Part shown: piece by piece, positions 7,801 to 16,828 of the stretch
Position numbering within the stretch: the stretch's first letter is position 1
Layout: each line of letters begins with the position of its first letter
Assembly (NCBI RefSeq): GCF_001423495.1
Contig: NZ_LMOG01000004.1
Location: 148,046-212,045, forward strand
DNA length: 64,000 nt
Reading direction: 5' to 3'
DNA from: Xanthomonas sp. Leaf131
Lineage (GTDB): Bacteria; Pseudomonadota; Gammaproteobacteria; Xanthomonadales; Xanthomonadaceae
Notes under the pieces: generated by a model
Databases searched by the model: none
Told to the model about the DNA's origin: nothing
Seen by the model: the letters and a program-made list of their open reading frames with translations, nothing else
Position numbers and translations under genes: made by a program

Positions 7801-10800
7801 CGCGGAGCACGCTGGCATCCTGGCCGCCCGAAGCAGGCGCGATCCGCAAGGCATGCAAGCTGAAGTTGCACAGGAGTGCGCAGCTTTCATGCGCTACGTT
7901 TGTCGCACAGTTCCGGGTGGGGGCGGCGAATATTTCGTGATCGGCCAGCTAGACAGGGCGGCACCCGAAGTACTGAGTTCGCTTCTGAAGACTGCAGCAC
8001 GTATCAGCCGCGAGGAATTCGCGCGAGCCATAGAAGCGGTAGACCGGATTCTCGAGGACCACCCGATGGTCCGTGGTCGTACGTTCTCTCTCGAGATGAT
8101 GATCGCCAAGGCCGTCGCGAATCTGGGTCAGAACGCGGATGACGCGGAGCGACGGCTGGATGGTTTGCTCGAGCGCCGCGACCAAGGGACGCCCAGTCAA
8201 TTCATGGAGAGCACCGCGCGCCTCGCCGAGGCCTTTGCGCGCGTAGGCCGTCCGGCACGCGGCCAAGCCCTGCTCGCCGAGCAGCGAGCGCATACCCTGG
8301 GATATGCGTTGCGTGCAAAAAAAGACCCGCAGTACGCGTTCTGGATGACTTTACTGCGGAAGGCCAACCAAGCGGACCCAAGTCGGCGCTCAGAGCGAGT
8401 CCGCATGCTTGCGCGACAGGCAATTGGCATGGCCTCGACGGAGGGAAGCGATGCGGCAGGCCGGATCGCACATGGTCTGATTCTCGAGGCTGCCATAGAC
8501 AGCGCGCAACTCGGTTCGAGTGTCGCTGATGCGCTGCTCGAAGCAGGTCTGATCAAAATGCCTGAAATCGTGGACGCATTGATGGCGGGAATGATCCGGC
8601 GCGATCCACGGATCGTCCTTCCGTGCGTGAAGACATGGCTTTCGCTTTGCCTGCCATTCCACCGGGCTGCCTACTACCGGGTATCCGAGGAGGGCAGCTT
8701 CATTCACGGGGCAATTCAAACCGCGGGTTCTGAAATTCTGGACGATATCGGGAGAATGCTGCTCGACAATATCGCGATTCACGCTCAAGTTGATGTTAGG
8801 GCGGAGCTCATTGATGCGTTGAAGGCCGCGCTTTCCCTGCGCGGCGCAGACTTGGCCACCGTCGAAGCGGCGAGAGTTCGTATTTCCGGCGACGCGCCGT
8901 TGCCAAGAAGTGGAGGCAACTCCCCCATGCGATACGACGACGCGCTAGACATGTGGGCACTGGCGGATAGGTTGGACGCTGACGCTGCCTCGGGTGCCCT
9001 CAGCTTCGAAGCCGGATTGGCGTTTCGGCGGCTAGTGTCTGCCTCAGATTTCAACCTCGCACTGGAAGTATTTGATCGTCATCCAAAGGTTCAGGAGGAT
9101 AATCGAGCCAGATTCGATCTCGTCGACAGAGCCTTGGTGGAGGGGCAGCGAGTGGTCGCCATTCGTTTGACGGATGAATATCAGCCCGATGCCGACCGCA
9201 GTTTCAGTTGGTCGTGGATGATGGGTGGTGGACGACAACGCTACTACCGTGCCCGTCTGCAATTGGAGGGGGAGAGCGTCTACGAACTAGCTTATGCAAA
9301 TCTGGCCTCGAGCTTGGCCGCCGGAGACGACGCCACCAATTCGTTACTTTGGGACCTCGATGACATCTGGCCACTTCTCGAGCCTGTTCCAAACTGGTCT
9401 GGCATGTGGGCGTCAGTACAGGACCAGCTGCCACACACTCGTGATTACGCTTTAGGCCGGGATGTCGACTATGAAGATGGAATGTCGAATTCAGCGCTGA
9501 TCGCCAAGCTTTTTCATAAGGTCATCTCGCTGCCCGTTTCGGAACTTCAGTGGCAAGCGGGGGGCGGGGCCCTGTCTCTCTCGGCTTCTGACCCGGCCGC
9601 CTTTGGGATCCTGATCAATTCTCTGCTGAGCGATTCGGGCGATTCGATCGTCAAAGGGCTTCAACTGCTTCGGTCTACAGGCAACCCTGCGCTTCCGGAA
9701 CAATTCGCCTTGCGAATTGGCGATCTGGCCGATGATGAAGACTTTGGAGTGCGCGTTCTCGCGCGTAAGTTAGCCGAACATTGGGGATTGGAGCTCCGCG
9801 TTGGACGCAGCGCACTGCCGGCGTTTTATGGACTTTCTCTTCCTCCGCTTGAGGTTACCGAACGCGATGAAACGCTTCGCGAACGACCTTTCGGTGCGCC
9901 TCTCGTATCGGACGCTGCGGCGTGGTGCGCACCTTTCACCCACCTGATCGAGAAGATCGCGTCAATCGCCGGGGTAACCGAGGATCACATTCGCAACCGA
10001 GTCCAGCAATTGATAGACGGCTGGGGTGGTGTCCAGGAATTTGGTTCGGCAGGCACTGCTAAGCTCCGAGGAATCCTTCAGAATCTGGGTTTGCAGCTGA
10101 AATACTTCGCCCCACATTTCGTTGGTGGTTTGCGTGCGTTGCGACATGTGGCTGGCGAGTTGGACCGCGCCGGGCGAATTGACACCGATGAAGTCGATTC
10201 GCTGCTAGGCGACTTCGGGATTTCTCTGGAGTGGATGCGGAGTGCGATCGATCGAAGGCCGGAGTTTGTGGTCCGACCGGTGCTGCCGCGCAGCTTCAGC
10301 GCGGAGGAAGAGGTTTGGCTAGCACAGGTGGAGGAAGACCTCACTGTCGCGGTAGGTGCCGAAACCATCTTGGCGGAGCTGACCCACTTCCAGGGGCGAT
10401 CCAGTTTCACGGCCTACGAGTGGAGTCGGATGCGCCTTCTTGGGACGAAGCTTCCTCCCTGTCAAAACCCCGTGTCGCTATTCGATCGTTTGCCCGACTC
10501 TAGTTTTCCGGTCCGTGCCGTTACTCGGCGCGGCATTGCACCGCTGCCGCGCTTTGAGTTGACGCTTGATCCGGGGCTAGCCAATCGATTGGGGTGGCAG
10601 GCGACGACGGACGGTACATCGCGATGGTTCGATGCCAATGGTCAATTGGTGGCGACTGCGTATTGTTGGAGAGACGGTGGCCCGGATGGGCAAACGCACG
10701 GGGACTGCCTGTATGGCGAAGGTGCGGTGATTGCGCTGACCGAGGTCGGCCGCACGCAACTCGAAGGGCTCGTTGGCCCGCGCCGGGTCGAGACCGTGGC

Positions 10801-10885
10801 TCGGCGTGCTCGATCACGTAACGTCCAGAAACACGAGCGATTCGCTGCTTCGAGAGCGCCCGACGATCCAGAACTACCTGAATAG
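4871..10885 (+). CDS. Giant STAND NTPase with N-terminal Cap4/DUF4297-like nuclease (Avs-like defence protein)
   Basis: 2004 residues. Residues about 34-230 resemble the Cap4/DUF4297 dsDNA endonuclease domain: RGYTRQYDAA at 34, D71 in DDVVLGYDG and Q84-x-K86 in HQFKTS supply the PD-(D/E)xK-type active site. A STAND/NACHT-type NTPase follows, with Walker A GPPGSGKS (294-301) and Walker B TLIVVDGLDH (386-395). From about 550 to 1850 the protein is a long array of alpha-helical TPR-like repeats, probably the sensor. The last 100 residues form a small beta-rich domain. This size and order (nuclease-STAND-repeats) is that of antiphage Avs/NLR-like proteins, which recognise a phage protein, oligomerise and activate the nuclease. 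It stands alone, as expected for such systems. The ligand cannot be read from sequence. Confidence 0.8.
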   Translation: MSTPDPTAPDPPSASPSPQSSPTPPGEGERRAQRGYTRQYDAAAAAIYHGLDRGDLRWVGLADRCAGIADDVVLGYDGEVVGHQFKTSRDPGTFRIRTLLTGASGLLPGLVVAWHELRGSCPGQNVRIRVVVSDGPADNDDVGGGGSTRQFVSHWQLHPSGSMAEWRTSPWWPIVEHFWTASTLAEPEFEEFFRRLELIHGDQADFATRYGITAQSRPQVDLIAQRLPKLVARVPGQDRWTREEILREMGWRDNETRHRHQFPIGIAVQRNPASESQLRRTLSASPSGYVSLVGPPGSGKSTLLQIALESEPQLTVVRYLAFVPGAAQGIGRAEAADFHEDLIVGMRRTGLLGVRFRRESPQDRREEFEALLAAAGQRFQETGVRTLIVVDGLDHVPREERPERSFLSELPLPFSVPQGVIFLLGTQRLDLPEIPPAVRDQADAAARRVDMAPLSQATISSMADAMGLPDSVPRSRLRELAHGHPLATHYLIQALLSAENEQAIDSILEDGFEYSGDIKAYYASALRGLVDDDEVMDVLGLVALAEAPLDLSLLEHFYSRPALERAWRAARHLLKRSQGGWSIFHNSFRLYVARAPRFRFGEPDSESSSRLYRQLVEIAERAGSDSPQRFLRLRYLMRVGEHMEVLAATTPAFFREQYLTGRPAYDIRDDIRLAFSSLKYVRDATAAFNLILASDEISRRASAFEDDRETIKALIALGQVDEAEALFEETGGDGYDVVDAWQDQGNTERARALFERIEPLHDLGSDSSIINPMTRQRELQRWAARAIDFRSSSEIMAGINRIVEMVRRESDQFNDPDDLGWSIRWEAALATVASDPSADIDVVIAAYELEPSVRATMRLVATRRALQGGAHERATSAITEIDDVATDAAELAEVPRELRRGVSLMAVRSGAVGNAQSLAAGLAVPAIAEIDDSTDYGLSKDISRAVIEHAELVTLLNEALPTSSPSSKPQLVPLQHFAEHAGILAARSRRDPQGMQAEVAQECAAFMRYVCRTVPGGGGEYFVIGQLDRAAPEVLSSLLKTAARISREEFARAIEAVDRILEDHPMVRGRTFSLEMMIAKAVANLGQNADDAERRLDGLLERRDQGTPSQFMESTARLAEAFARVGRPARGQALLAEQRAHTLGYALRAKKDPQYAFWMTLLRKANQADPSRRSERVRMLARQAIGMASTEGSDAAGRIAHGLILEAAIDSAQLGSSVADALLEAGLIKMPEIVDALMAGMIRRDPRIVLPCVKTWLSLCLPFHRAAYYRVSEEGSFIHGAIQTAGSEILDDIGRMLLDNIAIHAQVDVRAELIDALKAALSLRGADLATVEAARVRISGDAPLPRSGGNSPMRYDDALDMWALADRLDADAASGALSFEAGLAFRRLVSASDFNLALEVFDRHPKVQEDNRARFDLVDRALVEGQRVVAIRLTDEYQPDADRSFSWSWMMGGGRQRYYRARLQLEGESVYELAYANLASSLAAGDDATNSLLWDLDDIWPLLEPVPNWSGMWASVQDQLPHTRDYALGRDVDYEDGMSNSALIAKLFHKVISLPVSELQWQAGGGALSLSASDPAAFGILINSLLSDSGDSIVKGLQLLRSTGNPALPEQFALRIGDLADDEDFGVRVLARKLAEHWGLELRVGRSALPAFYGLSLPPLEVTERDETLRERPFGAPLVSDAAAWCAPFTHLIEKIASIAGVTEDHIRNRVQQLIDGWGGVQEFGSAGTAKLRGILQNLGLQLKYFAPHFVGGLRALRHVAGELDRAGRIDTDEVDSLLGDFGISLEWMRSAIDRRPEFVVRPVLPRSFSAEEEVWLAQVEEDLTVAVGAETILAELTHFQGRSSFTAYEWSRMRLLGTKLPPCQNPVSLFDRLPDSSFPVRAVTRRGIAPLPRFELTLDPGLANRLGWQATTDGTSRWFDANGQLVATAYCWRDGGPDGQTHGDCLYGEGAVIALTEVGRTQLEGLVGPRRVETVARRARSRNVQKHERFAASRAPDDPELPE

Positions 10886-11283
10886 TGCCGTTCGCTTTGC
10901 GCCGACATCTGAATCGCTTCCCGCTCGCATTGAATAGTTGCATTGCTACCGGTCACTACCCATGTCTGTGATTCAACGCGGCTGGGAAGGCCATGCGCTC
11001 ATCTCCCCCGGCTGTTCTCGAAGGCCCGCTCCTGACCGAAAGCAGACTGCACATAGAAGTGCACCACAGGAGTGCGACGCCTCGCGAGCGGGCTGAATGC
11101 CCAAAGGTGCTGCCACGGAGACATTGGTGAGCCGCGGCTATGGCTGACACTTACTGCGCTTTGGGCTGGCAGTGAGCTCCTATCTCTATCCATAGTGGCA
11201 CTTGTGAAGACCGCACTGTGTACCCTGATTCTCTAGCGCCGGCCGAAGCGGAATACAGCTAGAAATCAACCTGGGCCAAAGCT
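10886..11283. other. Non-coding stretch between STAND gene and tniQ
   Basis: About 400 bases between the convergent 3' ends of the STAND gene and tniQ. Only short open frames without recognisable similarity are present, and no strong terminator hairpin was found. Confidence 0.4.
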
Positions 11284-12513
11284 TCACCACGAGCCATCTG
11301 AGCTGCAATCGACCAGCCCTCTGACCATGTGGACTGGCGCACCAGAGGCCGCACAAACCTGGACTACGAATTCTTTGATGGTCAGCTGCGCACGCACGTC
11401 AGCTCGTGCGGCAATGGCCGCGATCGCTTTTTCCCTTAACTTATTTGCCTTGCTCCTCTTCCACTTCAAATGCTTTTCACTGAGCGTCGTCGTCAGGTCC
11501 CGGAAGGTGCCACGAGCAGCCGAAATACTGAAATCGTTATTCCTGCAAAACTCTTCCGAAGACGGGAATGGCGGTCCGCTTTGAATCGCCAACTCCAGCT
11601 TGGCTTTGAACCAAGCGGTTCGCTTCTGTCGTAGATGCGAGGACGGGCGAGCAACCCGTGTCTTGGGTGGCCGCTTGATGTCCAAGGTTGCCTGGCGTGC
11701 GGCTTGTGATGGGTCCACGATTAGCTGTAGGGCATCGACACCGAAGTGTGTCGCCACTGCGACCAGCGTGGTCAGCTGCGGCTTAGCAGGCAGACTTCGG
11801 TTGTGAATGATGTCGCCCAAGTGCTTGGCAACATATTGTTCTGCGCCCTCTATACCCTGGAAGAACCTCCGGATCGGATGTTTCTGCGCTGCCCCTATGA
11901 AGCCGATGCCACGAACGAGCACCTCGATCTGCTCCTCCCCGAACTCAGGTCGGGGGGAATATTCCGCCTTCGTGACCTTCGCAGCGAGGCTCTGCCTACA
12001 AAGTCTGCAGAGATGGAGCTCCTCTCGGCTTGAGTCACTGGCTTGGTAAACGCCGCAATGCGGACAGCTAGAACGCAAGCGAAGCCTATGCACACTACAT
12101 CGCCTGTAGCCCTGCACGCGCCACACCAGTCGATCATATGTAGGCTCGCCTGACGCAATGTCGTCTCTAAAGCAGCCGGGGCACCAGGAGCGCGAGTGGG
12201 CGATCGAGCCGATGCAGTTCGCAGCGCATACGTTCCTGAGCGGCAGCAACGTGCATCCTGTGAAGTCGATGCCCAGCGCATCGCGGAGGGCCTCAACGGC
12301 CAATGAGACATTTGGGCTGTATCCGTCCCAGCGCAGCTCTTCGCATCGCGGCAGATATCTACCCCGCTCAACCTCCCACCAATCGCGGAGGTTTGTCACA
12401 AACTGGTACCGGGTTACACCGTGCGCTACCGCCAGACGCTGCAGCACGGACGAGAGGCACTCCACTTCAAGCGCTCCGACGGCCACAGGCCGCACCGAAA
12501 AGTAGCGCGTCAT
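11284..12513 (-). CDS. tniQ: TniQ/TnsD-family target-selection protein
   Basis: 409 residues. Zinc-finger pairs characteristic of TniQ are C111-x2-C114, C139-x2-H142, C150-x2-C153 and C169-x2-C172; CPGC...CSVH...CPHCG is the family's hallmark spacing. The C-terminal half is basic and helix-rich, consistent with sequence-specific DNA binding. In Tn7 the TnsD protein binds an attachment site in glmS and recruits TnsC; here the tRNA-adjacent position of the element suggests recognition of tRNA-gene sequence. Its ATG overlaps the tnsC stop by 4 bases and it is the last gene of the operon. Shorter than Tn7 TnsD (508 residues). Confidence 0.85.
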   Translation of the reverse strand: MTRYFSVRPVAVGALEVECLSSVLQRLAVAHGVTRYQFVTNLRDWWEVERGRYLPRCEELRWDGYSPNVSLAVEALRDALGIDFTGCTLLPLRNVCAANCIGSIAHSRSWCPGCFRDDIASGEPTYDRLVWRVQGYRRCSVHRLRLRSSCPHCGVYQASDSSREELHLCRLCRQSLAAKVTKAEYSPRPEFGEEQIEVLVRGIGFIGAAQKHPIRRFFQGIEGAEQYVAKHLGDIIHNRSLPAKPQLTTLVAVATHFGVDALQLIVDPSQAARQATLDIKRPPKTRVARPSSHLRQKRTAWFKAKLELAIQSGPPFPSSEEFCRNNDFSISAARGTFRDLTTTLSEKHLKWKRSKANKLREKAIAAIAARADVRAQLTIKEFVVQVCAASGAPVHMVRGLVDCSSDGSW

Positions 12514-13535
12514 AGCGCCATCTCGGGCTTTGCGAGAGAGTCACGCGTCGGCTTTCGTCTCCCTGGTTTCAGCCGTCGAGCTTTTCGGCCTATACCCCCC
12601 TCACTTGTCAAATGAGTGCTGCTTGCGTTCTCCCCCTGGCGCCCACTCTCTATAGGCCTAAGGACACTCTCCCCATAGTCAATCTCGCTGGCTATGGAAT
12701 CGATCTGCTGAAAATAGCGCACCTTTCGAAAGTGCTCACTCCGCAGCCGCGTGGCGCCTGATGCATCCATCTGCCCCAGTGCGGCGAGCACCCAGCTGCT
12801 GATAAGACCACATGAACCCAAGGTGCCGTCGTAGACAAGATCGCTCATGGAGAGGAGCGAATTACCTCTCGCCCATGGGAGAAGCTGGTCGAACGTAGCC
12901 AAGATCGACTCGAACTGCCTCATCTGGGCATCGCTTCTTCCGTAGCGAGGAAACTCGATCAGCGTGAGCCTGCCATTGAAGTGTGCCGAGCAGAAGCATC
13001 CCTTCAGAAGCTCGTAGCCCCCAACAAGCACAATCACCGCACCAGTCTCGTTGCCCAAGCACTTCAGAGACTCAAGCGCAGCCTCCCTACCACCGCTATT
13101 TTTGATCCTTAGAAGATGGTGCGCCTCGTCGACGATGATCAGCTTGGTCTCTCTGTGCTTGATCGCCCTTCGGAGCGCCAACCGTGCGTTCGTTTCGGTC
13201 TGTGATACACGGGACTTTCCGCTCGACGTGCCGTAGAACGGGTGCTCTAACTGGCCAAGTAGATCAAGTGTCAGATATCGCATCGACATGAAGCCGGCAT
13301 CGGTCCTACTACAATCGACCACGACGTAAGGAATGTATCCATCCTGCATCCGCGGATACACCTGCTTCGCTGCAGCGCGGATGGCTGTGCTCTTGCCGAC
13401 CCGTGTCGGGCCCACCAGCGCCAGAACGGAGCCTGGCACGGCAAATGTCATCTGCGAAACGGCAGCTCTAATGGTCTGATCGAAGTGAAAGTGCCTCACT
13501 TTGGCACTGGCGATGCTATCGCGCAGGGGCATCAT
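12510..13535 (-). CDS. tnsC: TnsC-family AAA+ transposition regulator
   Basis: 341 residues. Walker A GPTRVGKST is at 42-50 and Walker B LIIVDEAHH at 132-140, both typical of TnsC/TniB ATPases. The C-terminal 50 residues are Arg/Lys-rich and may contact DNA or TnsAB. TnsC links the target-bound TniQ to the transposase and imposes target immunity. The gene begins ATGATG; the first ATG overlaps the tnsAB stop by 4 bases and is preferred. It is smaller than Tn7 TnsC (555 residues), closer to TniB-type proteins. Confidence 0.87.
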   Translation of the reverse strand: MMPLRDSIASAKVRHFHFDQTIRAAVSQMTFAVPGSVLALVGPTRVGKSTAIRAAAKQVYPRMQDGYIPYVVVDCSRTDAGFMSMRYLTLDLLGQLEHPFYGTSSGKSRVSQTETNARLALRRAIKHRETKLIIVDEAHHLLRIKNSGGREAALESLKCLGNETGAVIVLVGGYELLKGCFCSAHFNGRLTLIEFPRYGRSDAQMRQFESILATFDQLLPWARGNSLLSMSDLVYDGTLGSCGLISSWVLAALGQMDASGATRLRSEHFRKVRYFQQIDSIASEIDYGESVLRPIESGRQGENASSTHLTSEGGIGRKARRLKPGRRKPTRDSLAKPEMAL

Positions 13536-15907
13536 GACCAGTATTCCGTCTTCAGAGTGGCCGCCTCGATAGGTCTTGGTGGCAACTTCCTCCTTGTTTC
13601 TGCACGCTTAGTTGGCTTCGCCTGTGCCTGCTTGGGTTGTAACTTTGCAGTGAGCTGCCTAGTGAGCTCGGCAGAAGCAATTGCAGCCTCCTTCCTCAGC
13701 GCACTTCGCACATTTGAGCACTCCAAGTGGCGAATTGACGTAAGCGCAGGGGTGAAATCTTTGCTGAGATCCGTTGCGCTTGGAGATCCATGACGACATA
13801 TGACGAGCACACCATCAACGAGGGCGTACAAGACGTTCATGTCCCACGGTTCTTCGAAAATTTGCAGCGGGGTGTGGCTATCTCTGATATCAAAAAGCTT
13901 TGGATGAGTGAACCAGCGGCCCAAGTGACGGATTCCGCGAGCCAAGTCCACCTTCAACCTTTTCTTCAGAGGCATAGCAGTGAGTGCCAGGAAATCGGTG
14001 CTAAACGGTGTTAAAACACCGCTCTCGGGAAAGAGAGACAGCGCATTAACGGACTTGGCAGATCGAGTGTCCACATCGGCGCTCGCTGCACCATGATTGA
14101 AGAGCTCAAATGTGAATCTATCGATAGCATCATGAGCTTCAGCAAGCGTCCAAGCGGCGTGGAATCTTCCCTTGTGTGTCATGACAGCAGAGCGCCCTCT
14201 GTTGTCATTATTCGTATTGCCGAGTTGCGAACTTAAGAACGCTTTCAACGAGTGAAACCAGCCTTCAATGATGCCTCCGTATCTAGGGCAGCCAGGTGGC
14301 CGACGTTGAATCGTCACTCCAAGTCTGCCTAGCACAACCTCAAAGTACTCGGCATGGAACTCGGCACCATTGTCGACCACGATCGTCTCAGGCAATCGCC
14401 CATGTCGCCTGACGCAGTCGCGAATGACGCCTAAGCAACTATGGCGGCTTGGCGCCATGAAGCTAAGTGAAAAGGCCAGTACAGAGCCAGTCGCCTGGTC
14501 GCGCATTGCGGTGAGCTGGGGGCGCTGCGTGTACCTCTTCTTTCCCTCTGCAATAACGACATGAATATCGCAGAGATAGTGGTCAACGTGTGCACGTTCA
14601 AAGGCTCTGACTGGTGAGAGATGCTTCAGAGATGGTGCCACTGGGTGCGCAGCCGCCGCAGCCGCACGCTTCCCGCTGCGTGACGCAGCTACCTCTTCGG
14701 CAGGGACACGCTTGCTGCGCAAAGCGTAAGTGCCGTAGGCAACAGGTACCGATGATCGAGCTAGCTCTCCTCTTGCAATCGCTTCTTGATGGTCAACCAG
14801 GTATTGGCTATATGCAGCCAAGCGAGAGAGACAAAGACTGCTCAGATAGTGTTTGCGCAAAGATGACGCGAGTAGACCCTCCTCATCTTCAGATAGGCGC
14901 GGCGTCCGGTTTCCTTTACGCCGATGATGAGGCCTGAGGGCAATAGGATTCCCGCCTGATGCCAACAATTGATTCTTCCATCGGCGAATGCTTCGACGGC
15001 AGCGATGTGTCGGTATTTCTCCACGCAAGACAAGGAGACGATGATGAGCTTCCTGCAGCTCTACACTTGACAGCTGGGCAGTATCTTCCTTGTCGACTGC
15101 CAGTGCCGCCCGCGCAGATGCCTGCGCTTCTATCGCATCCTTGGAGCGAGATATAAAGCACTCGCTCGGAACCGAGAGCCGCGAATGATCGACGTCAGTG
15201 AAAAGGCCGCCCTGCTCGATTAGACGCACAATAGGCGTCGCTGTTGAGATATCAGCAGCAAGCATGAGCTGCCTCATGCTCAGCACCCCACTAGGCCCTA
15301 GCGCCGAAAGTATCCTGCCCAACTTTCGTGCAGTGCTCGGCTCAGTTTCAGCGCCGCGCACCTGAAGCATCAAGCGATAGTTGTCTACTCTTATCTTGTG
15401 TGACTGGCCATCAGAGTAAATTAGATGCAGCAGGCCGATTTCAAAGAAGTGTTCAGATGCAGCCACATCTTTGGCTTCCACTCCGTCCCATGTCCATCGC
15501 CGAGGTTGCTCGCGAGACAGACGCTCGCATTGATCTGCGGGCTTGACCTGGATCACATGGGCTTCGTTGCGTCTCATGACCAAAAAATCCGGAACATAGG
15601 AGCAACGGCGTCGTCGTCCCTTTGAGTCACGAACTACTAGTGCCACGCTCGGCGGCTGCTCCCAGTACTCAACAACGTCTGGGTCGTACTCTAGCTGGAC
15701 CGCCAGGGCGAACTCTTCCGAGCTCTCGAATGCCATGGTGGATCCCATCTTGGAGCTTGGATAACGCCAGACGGTATTACGTGTGTTGACTGACTCCACT
15801 CTGCGGGAAGGGGCGCTAGACCTAGTCCGGTGTAGATAGGCGATTGCAAGCTCCGACAGACCCAAGCATTTAGCGTACTCAGCAAATTCGGCGGCAGTGA
15901 TAGGCAT
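13532..15907 (-). CDS. tnsAB: TnsA-TnsB fusion transposase
   Basis: 791 residues from the ATG at 15907, chosen because AGGAGG lies 5 bases upstream; the open frame extends 35 codons further without a good site. Residues about 55-125 are a TnsA endonuclease domain (E64/E65 in ESSEEFALAVQLEYD, D107 in VPDF, K122 in QVK), which cuts the 5' strands. The rest is a TnsB DDE transposase: helix-turn-helix regions at 200-410, then the rve/RNase H core with D442 (HVDHY), D512 (VVDNGAEF) and E548 (GGIIEGW). Having both activities implies cut-and-paste movement. Fused TnsAB proteins are known in some Tn7-like groups, including certain type I CRISPR-associated ones, but no Cas genes occur here. Confidence 0.9.
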   Translation of the reverse strand: MPITAAEFAEYAKCLGLSELAIAYLHRTRSSAPSRRVESVNTRNTVWRYPSSKMGSTMAFESSEEFALAVQLEYDPDVVEYWEQPPSVALVVRDSKGRRRRCSYVPDFLVMRRNEAHVIQVKPADQCERLSREQPRRWTWDGVEAKDVAASEHFFEIGLLHLIYSDGQSHKIRVDNYRLMLQVRGAETEPSTARKLGRILSALGPSGVLSMRQLMLAADISTATPIVRLIEQGGLFTDVDHSRLSVPSECFISRSKDAIEAQASARAALAVDKEDTAQLSSVELQEAHHRLLVLRGEIPTHRCRRSIRRWKNQLLASGGNPIALRPHHRRKGNRTPRLSEDEEGLLASSLRKHYLSSLCLSRLAAYSQYLVDHQEAIARGELARSSVPVAYGTYALRSKRVPAEEVAASRSGKRAAAAAAHPVAPSLKHLSPVRAFERAHVDHYLCDIHVVIAEGKKRYTQRPQLTAMRDQATGSVLAFSLSFMAPSRHSCLGVIRDCVRRHGRLPETIVVDNGAEFHAEYFEVVLGRLGVTIQRRPPGCPRYGGIIEGWFHSLKAFLSSQLGNTNNDNRGRSAVMTHKGRFHAAWTLAEAHDAIDRFTFELFNHGAASADVDTRSAKSVNALSLFPESGVLTPFSTDFLALTAMPLKKRLKVDLARGIRHLGRWFTHPKLFDIRDSHTPLQIFEEPWDMNVLYALVDGVLVICRHGSPSATDLSKDFTPALTSIRHLECSNVRSALRKEAAIASAELTRQLTAKLQPKQAQAKPTKRAETRRKLPPRPIEAATLKTEYWS

Positions 15908-16037
15908 ACGACCTCCTACGCCGCGGCTACCCGCGGCGGAGAAAAAAAGAGAAGGCTCGCGGCATGCCGCGGGGCTTGACTTCCTTGGAGGGCTACTCGC
16001 AATATCTAGCAACGGGCGACAATCCGTGCGTTAGACC

Positions 16038-16068
16038 AAAGGCCGCACACTCGTAATGTGCGGCCTTT
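16038..16068. terminator. Strong hairpin terminator, probably bidirectional
   Basis: AAAGGCCGCACA (16038-16049) pairs perfectly with 16057-16068 around a 7-base loop. A-rich and T-rich flanks on both sides suit termination in both directions. It lies directly downstream of the small minus-strand gene at 16098-16379 and insulates the tns operon from it. Confidence 0.8.
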
Positions 16069-16097
16069 GCTTTTGAGGGCCCCGTAGCTGAACTAGC

Positions 16098-16379
16098 TCA
16101 TGGGGTGATCTCCTCTTTATTCAATGACTGCTGGAGCCACGCACAAAGTTCTTCACGCCGTGCGAACCAACCGCGACGACCCGGAAGAGTGAACATTGCG
16201 ATCTCGAGGCGGCCTGTTCTACGCGCTTTCGCAAGCGCTTCCCTAGACGGGAACCCCATCAAGCGTGCTGTGTCGGCCGCTGAGAGGATCGGACTGTTAG
16301 GAACTATTACGCCGGACGGCAAGGGGTTCCATTGAGCGGGGTCCGAGCGATTGGTCGTGATCTCAGCAGAACTGGACAT
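16098..16379 (-). CDS. Small putative DNA-binding protein (excisionase/MerR-like HTH)
   Basis: 93 residues from the ATG at 16379; a TTG 66 bases upstream would add 22 residues without a better ribosome binding site. The central part ILSAADTARLMGFPSREAL followed by GRRGWFARREELCAWLQ resembles the winged HTH of excisionases and MerR-like DNA-binding domains (HTH_17 type), where the second segment forms the wing. It lies just upstream of the tnsAB-tnsC-tniQ operon on the same strand but is separated from it by a terminator. It could regulate the transposition genes; this is inferred. Confidence 0.55.
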   Translation of the reverse strand: MSSSAEITTNRSDPAQWNPLPSGVIVPNSPILSAADTARLMGFPSREALAKARRTGRLEIAMFTLPGRRGWFARREELCAWLQQSLNKEEITP

Positions 16380-16507
16380 TCTTAGTCGCGCTCCATCCGC
16401 CTTCGGCCGTGTCTGAGTGACGTAATAGCTTACAATCGCATTCAATGCAAGTCATTGATTTGAATGATATATTTATATCGAACTTGGTTTGCTGGAAGGA
16501 AGGTCTT

Positions 16508-16828
16508 ATGAAAAGTAAACAGCCAGACTTCGACGGGCAGTCTAAGGTAGATGATCAGCAGCTGAGTGCAGCCGTGCTTCCTTTCAGGCTGAAGCGCAAA
16601 GTCGCCGAATATTGCGCGATTGGAATAGGGGAGCTCGAAGGCTTGGAGCGGATATGCAAGCGTTCTGATGTCACTTGGCTTGGGGAGAGCGAAGTACCTA
16701 TCTCGGTGCTGCACGAGCTCTCGCGTATCCTGGACAGTCACCCAGAGCTTCGCGCAATGAGGATCCTCGACCATAAAGGTCATGAAATGACTCTGTGGAC
16801 CGGCAATCTTCCGAATGGGTACGGCTAG
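16508..16828 (+). CDS. Small conserved-looking protein of unknown function
   Basis: 106 residues from the ATG at 16508, chosen because GGAAGG lies 4 bases upstream; an in-frame ATG at 16445 lacks a site. No recognised domain: a charged N-terminus, a helix near 35-60 (RLKRKVAEYCAIGIGELEGLE) and the segment VPISVLHELSRILDSHPELRAM. It is transcribed divergently from the HTH gene across about 130 AT-rich bases containing TCATT...AATGA (16452-16467), a possible shared operator. It may be an accessory or regulator of the element. Confidence 0.5.
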   Translation: MKSKQPDFDGQSKVDDQQLSAAVLPFRLKRKVAEYCAIGIGELEGLERICKRSDVTWLGESEVPISVLHELSRILDSHPELRAMRILDHKGHEMTLWTGNLPNGYG

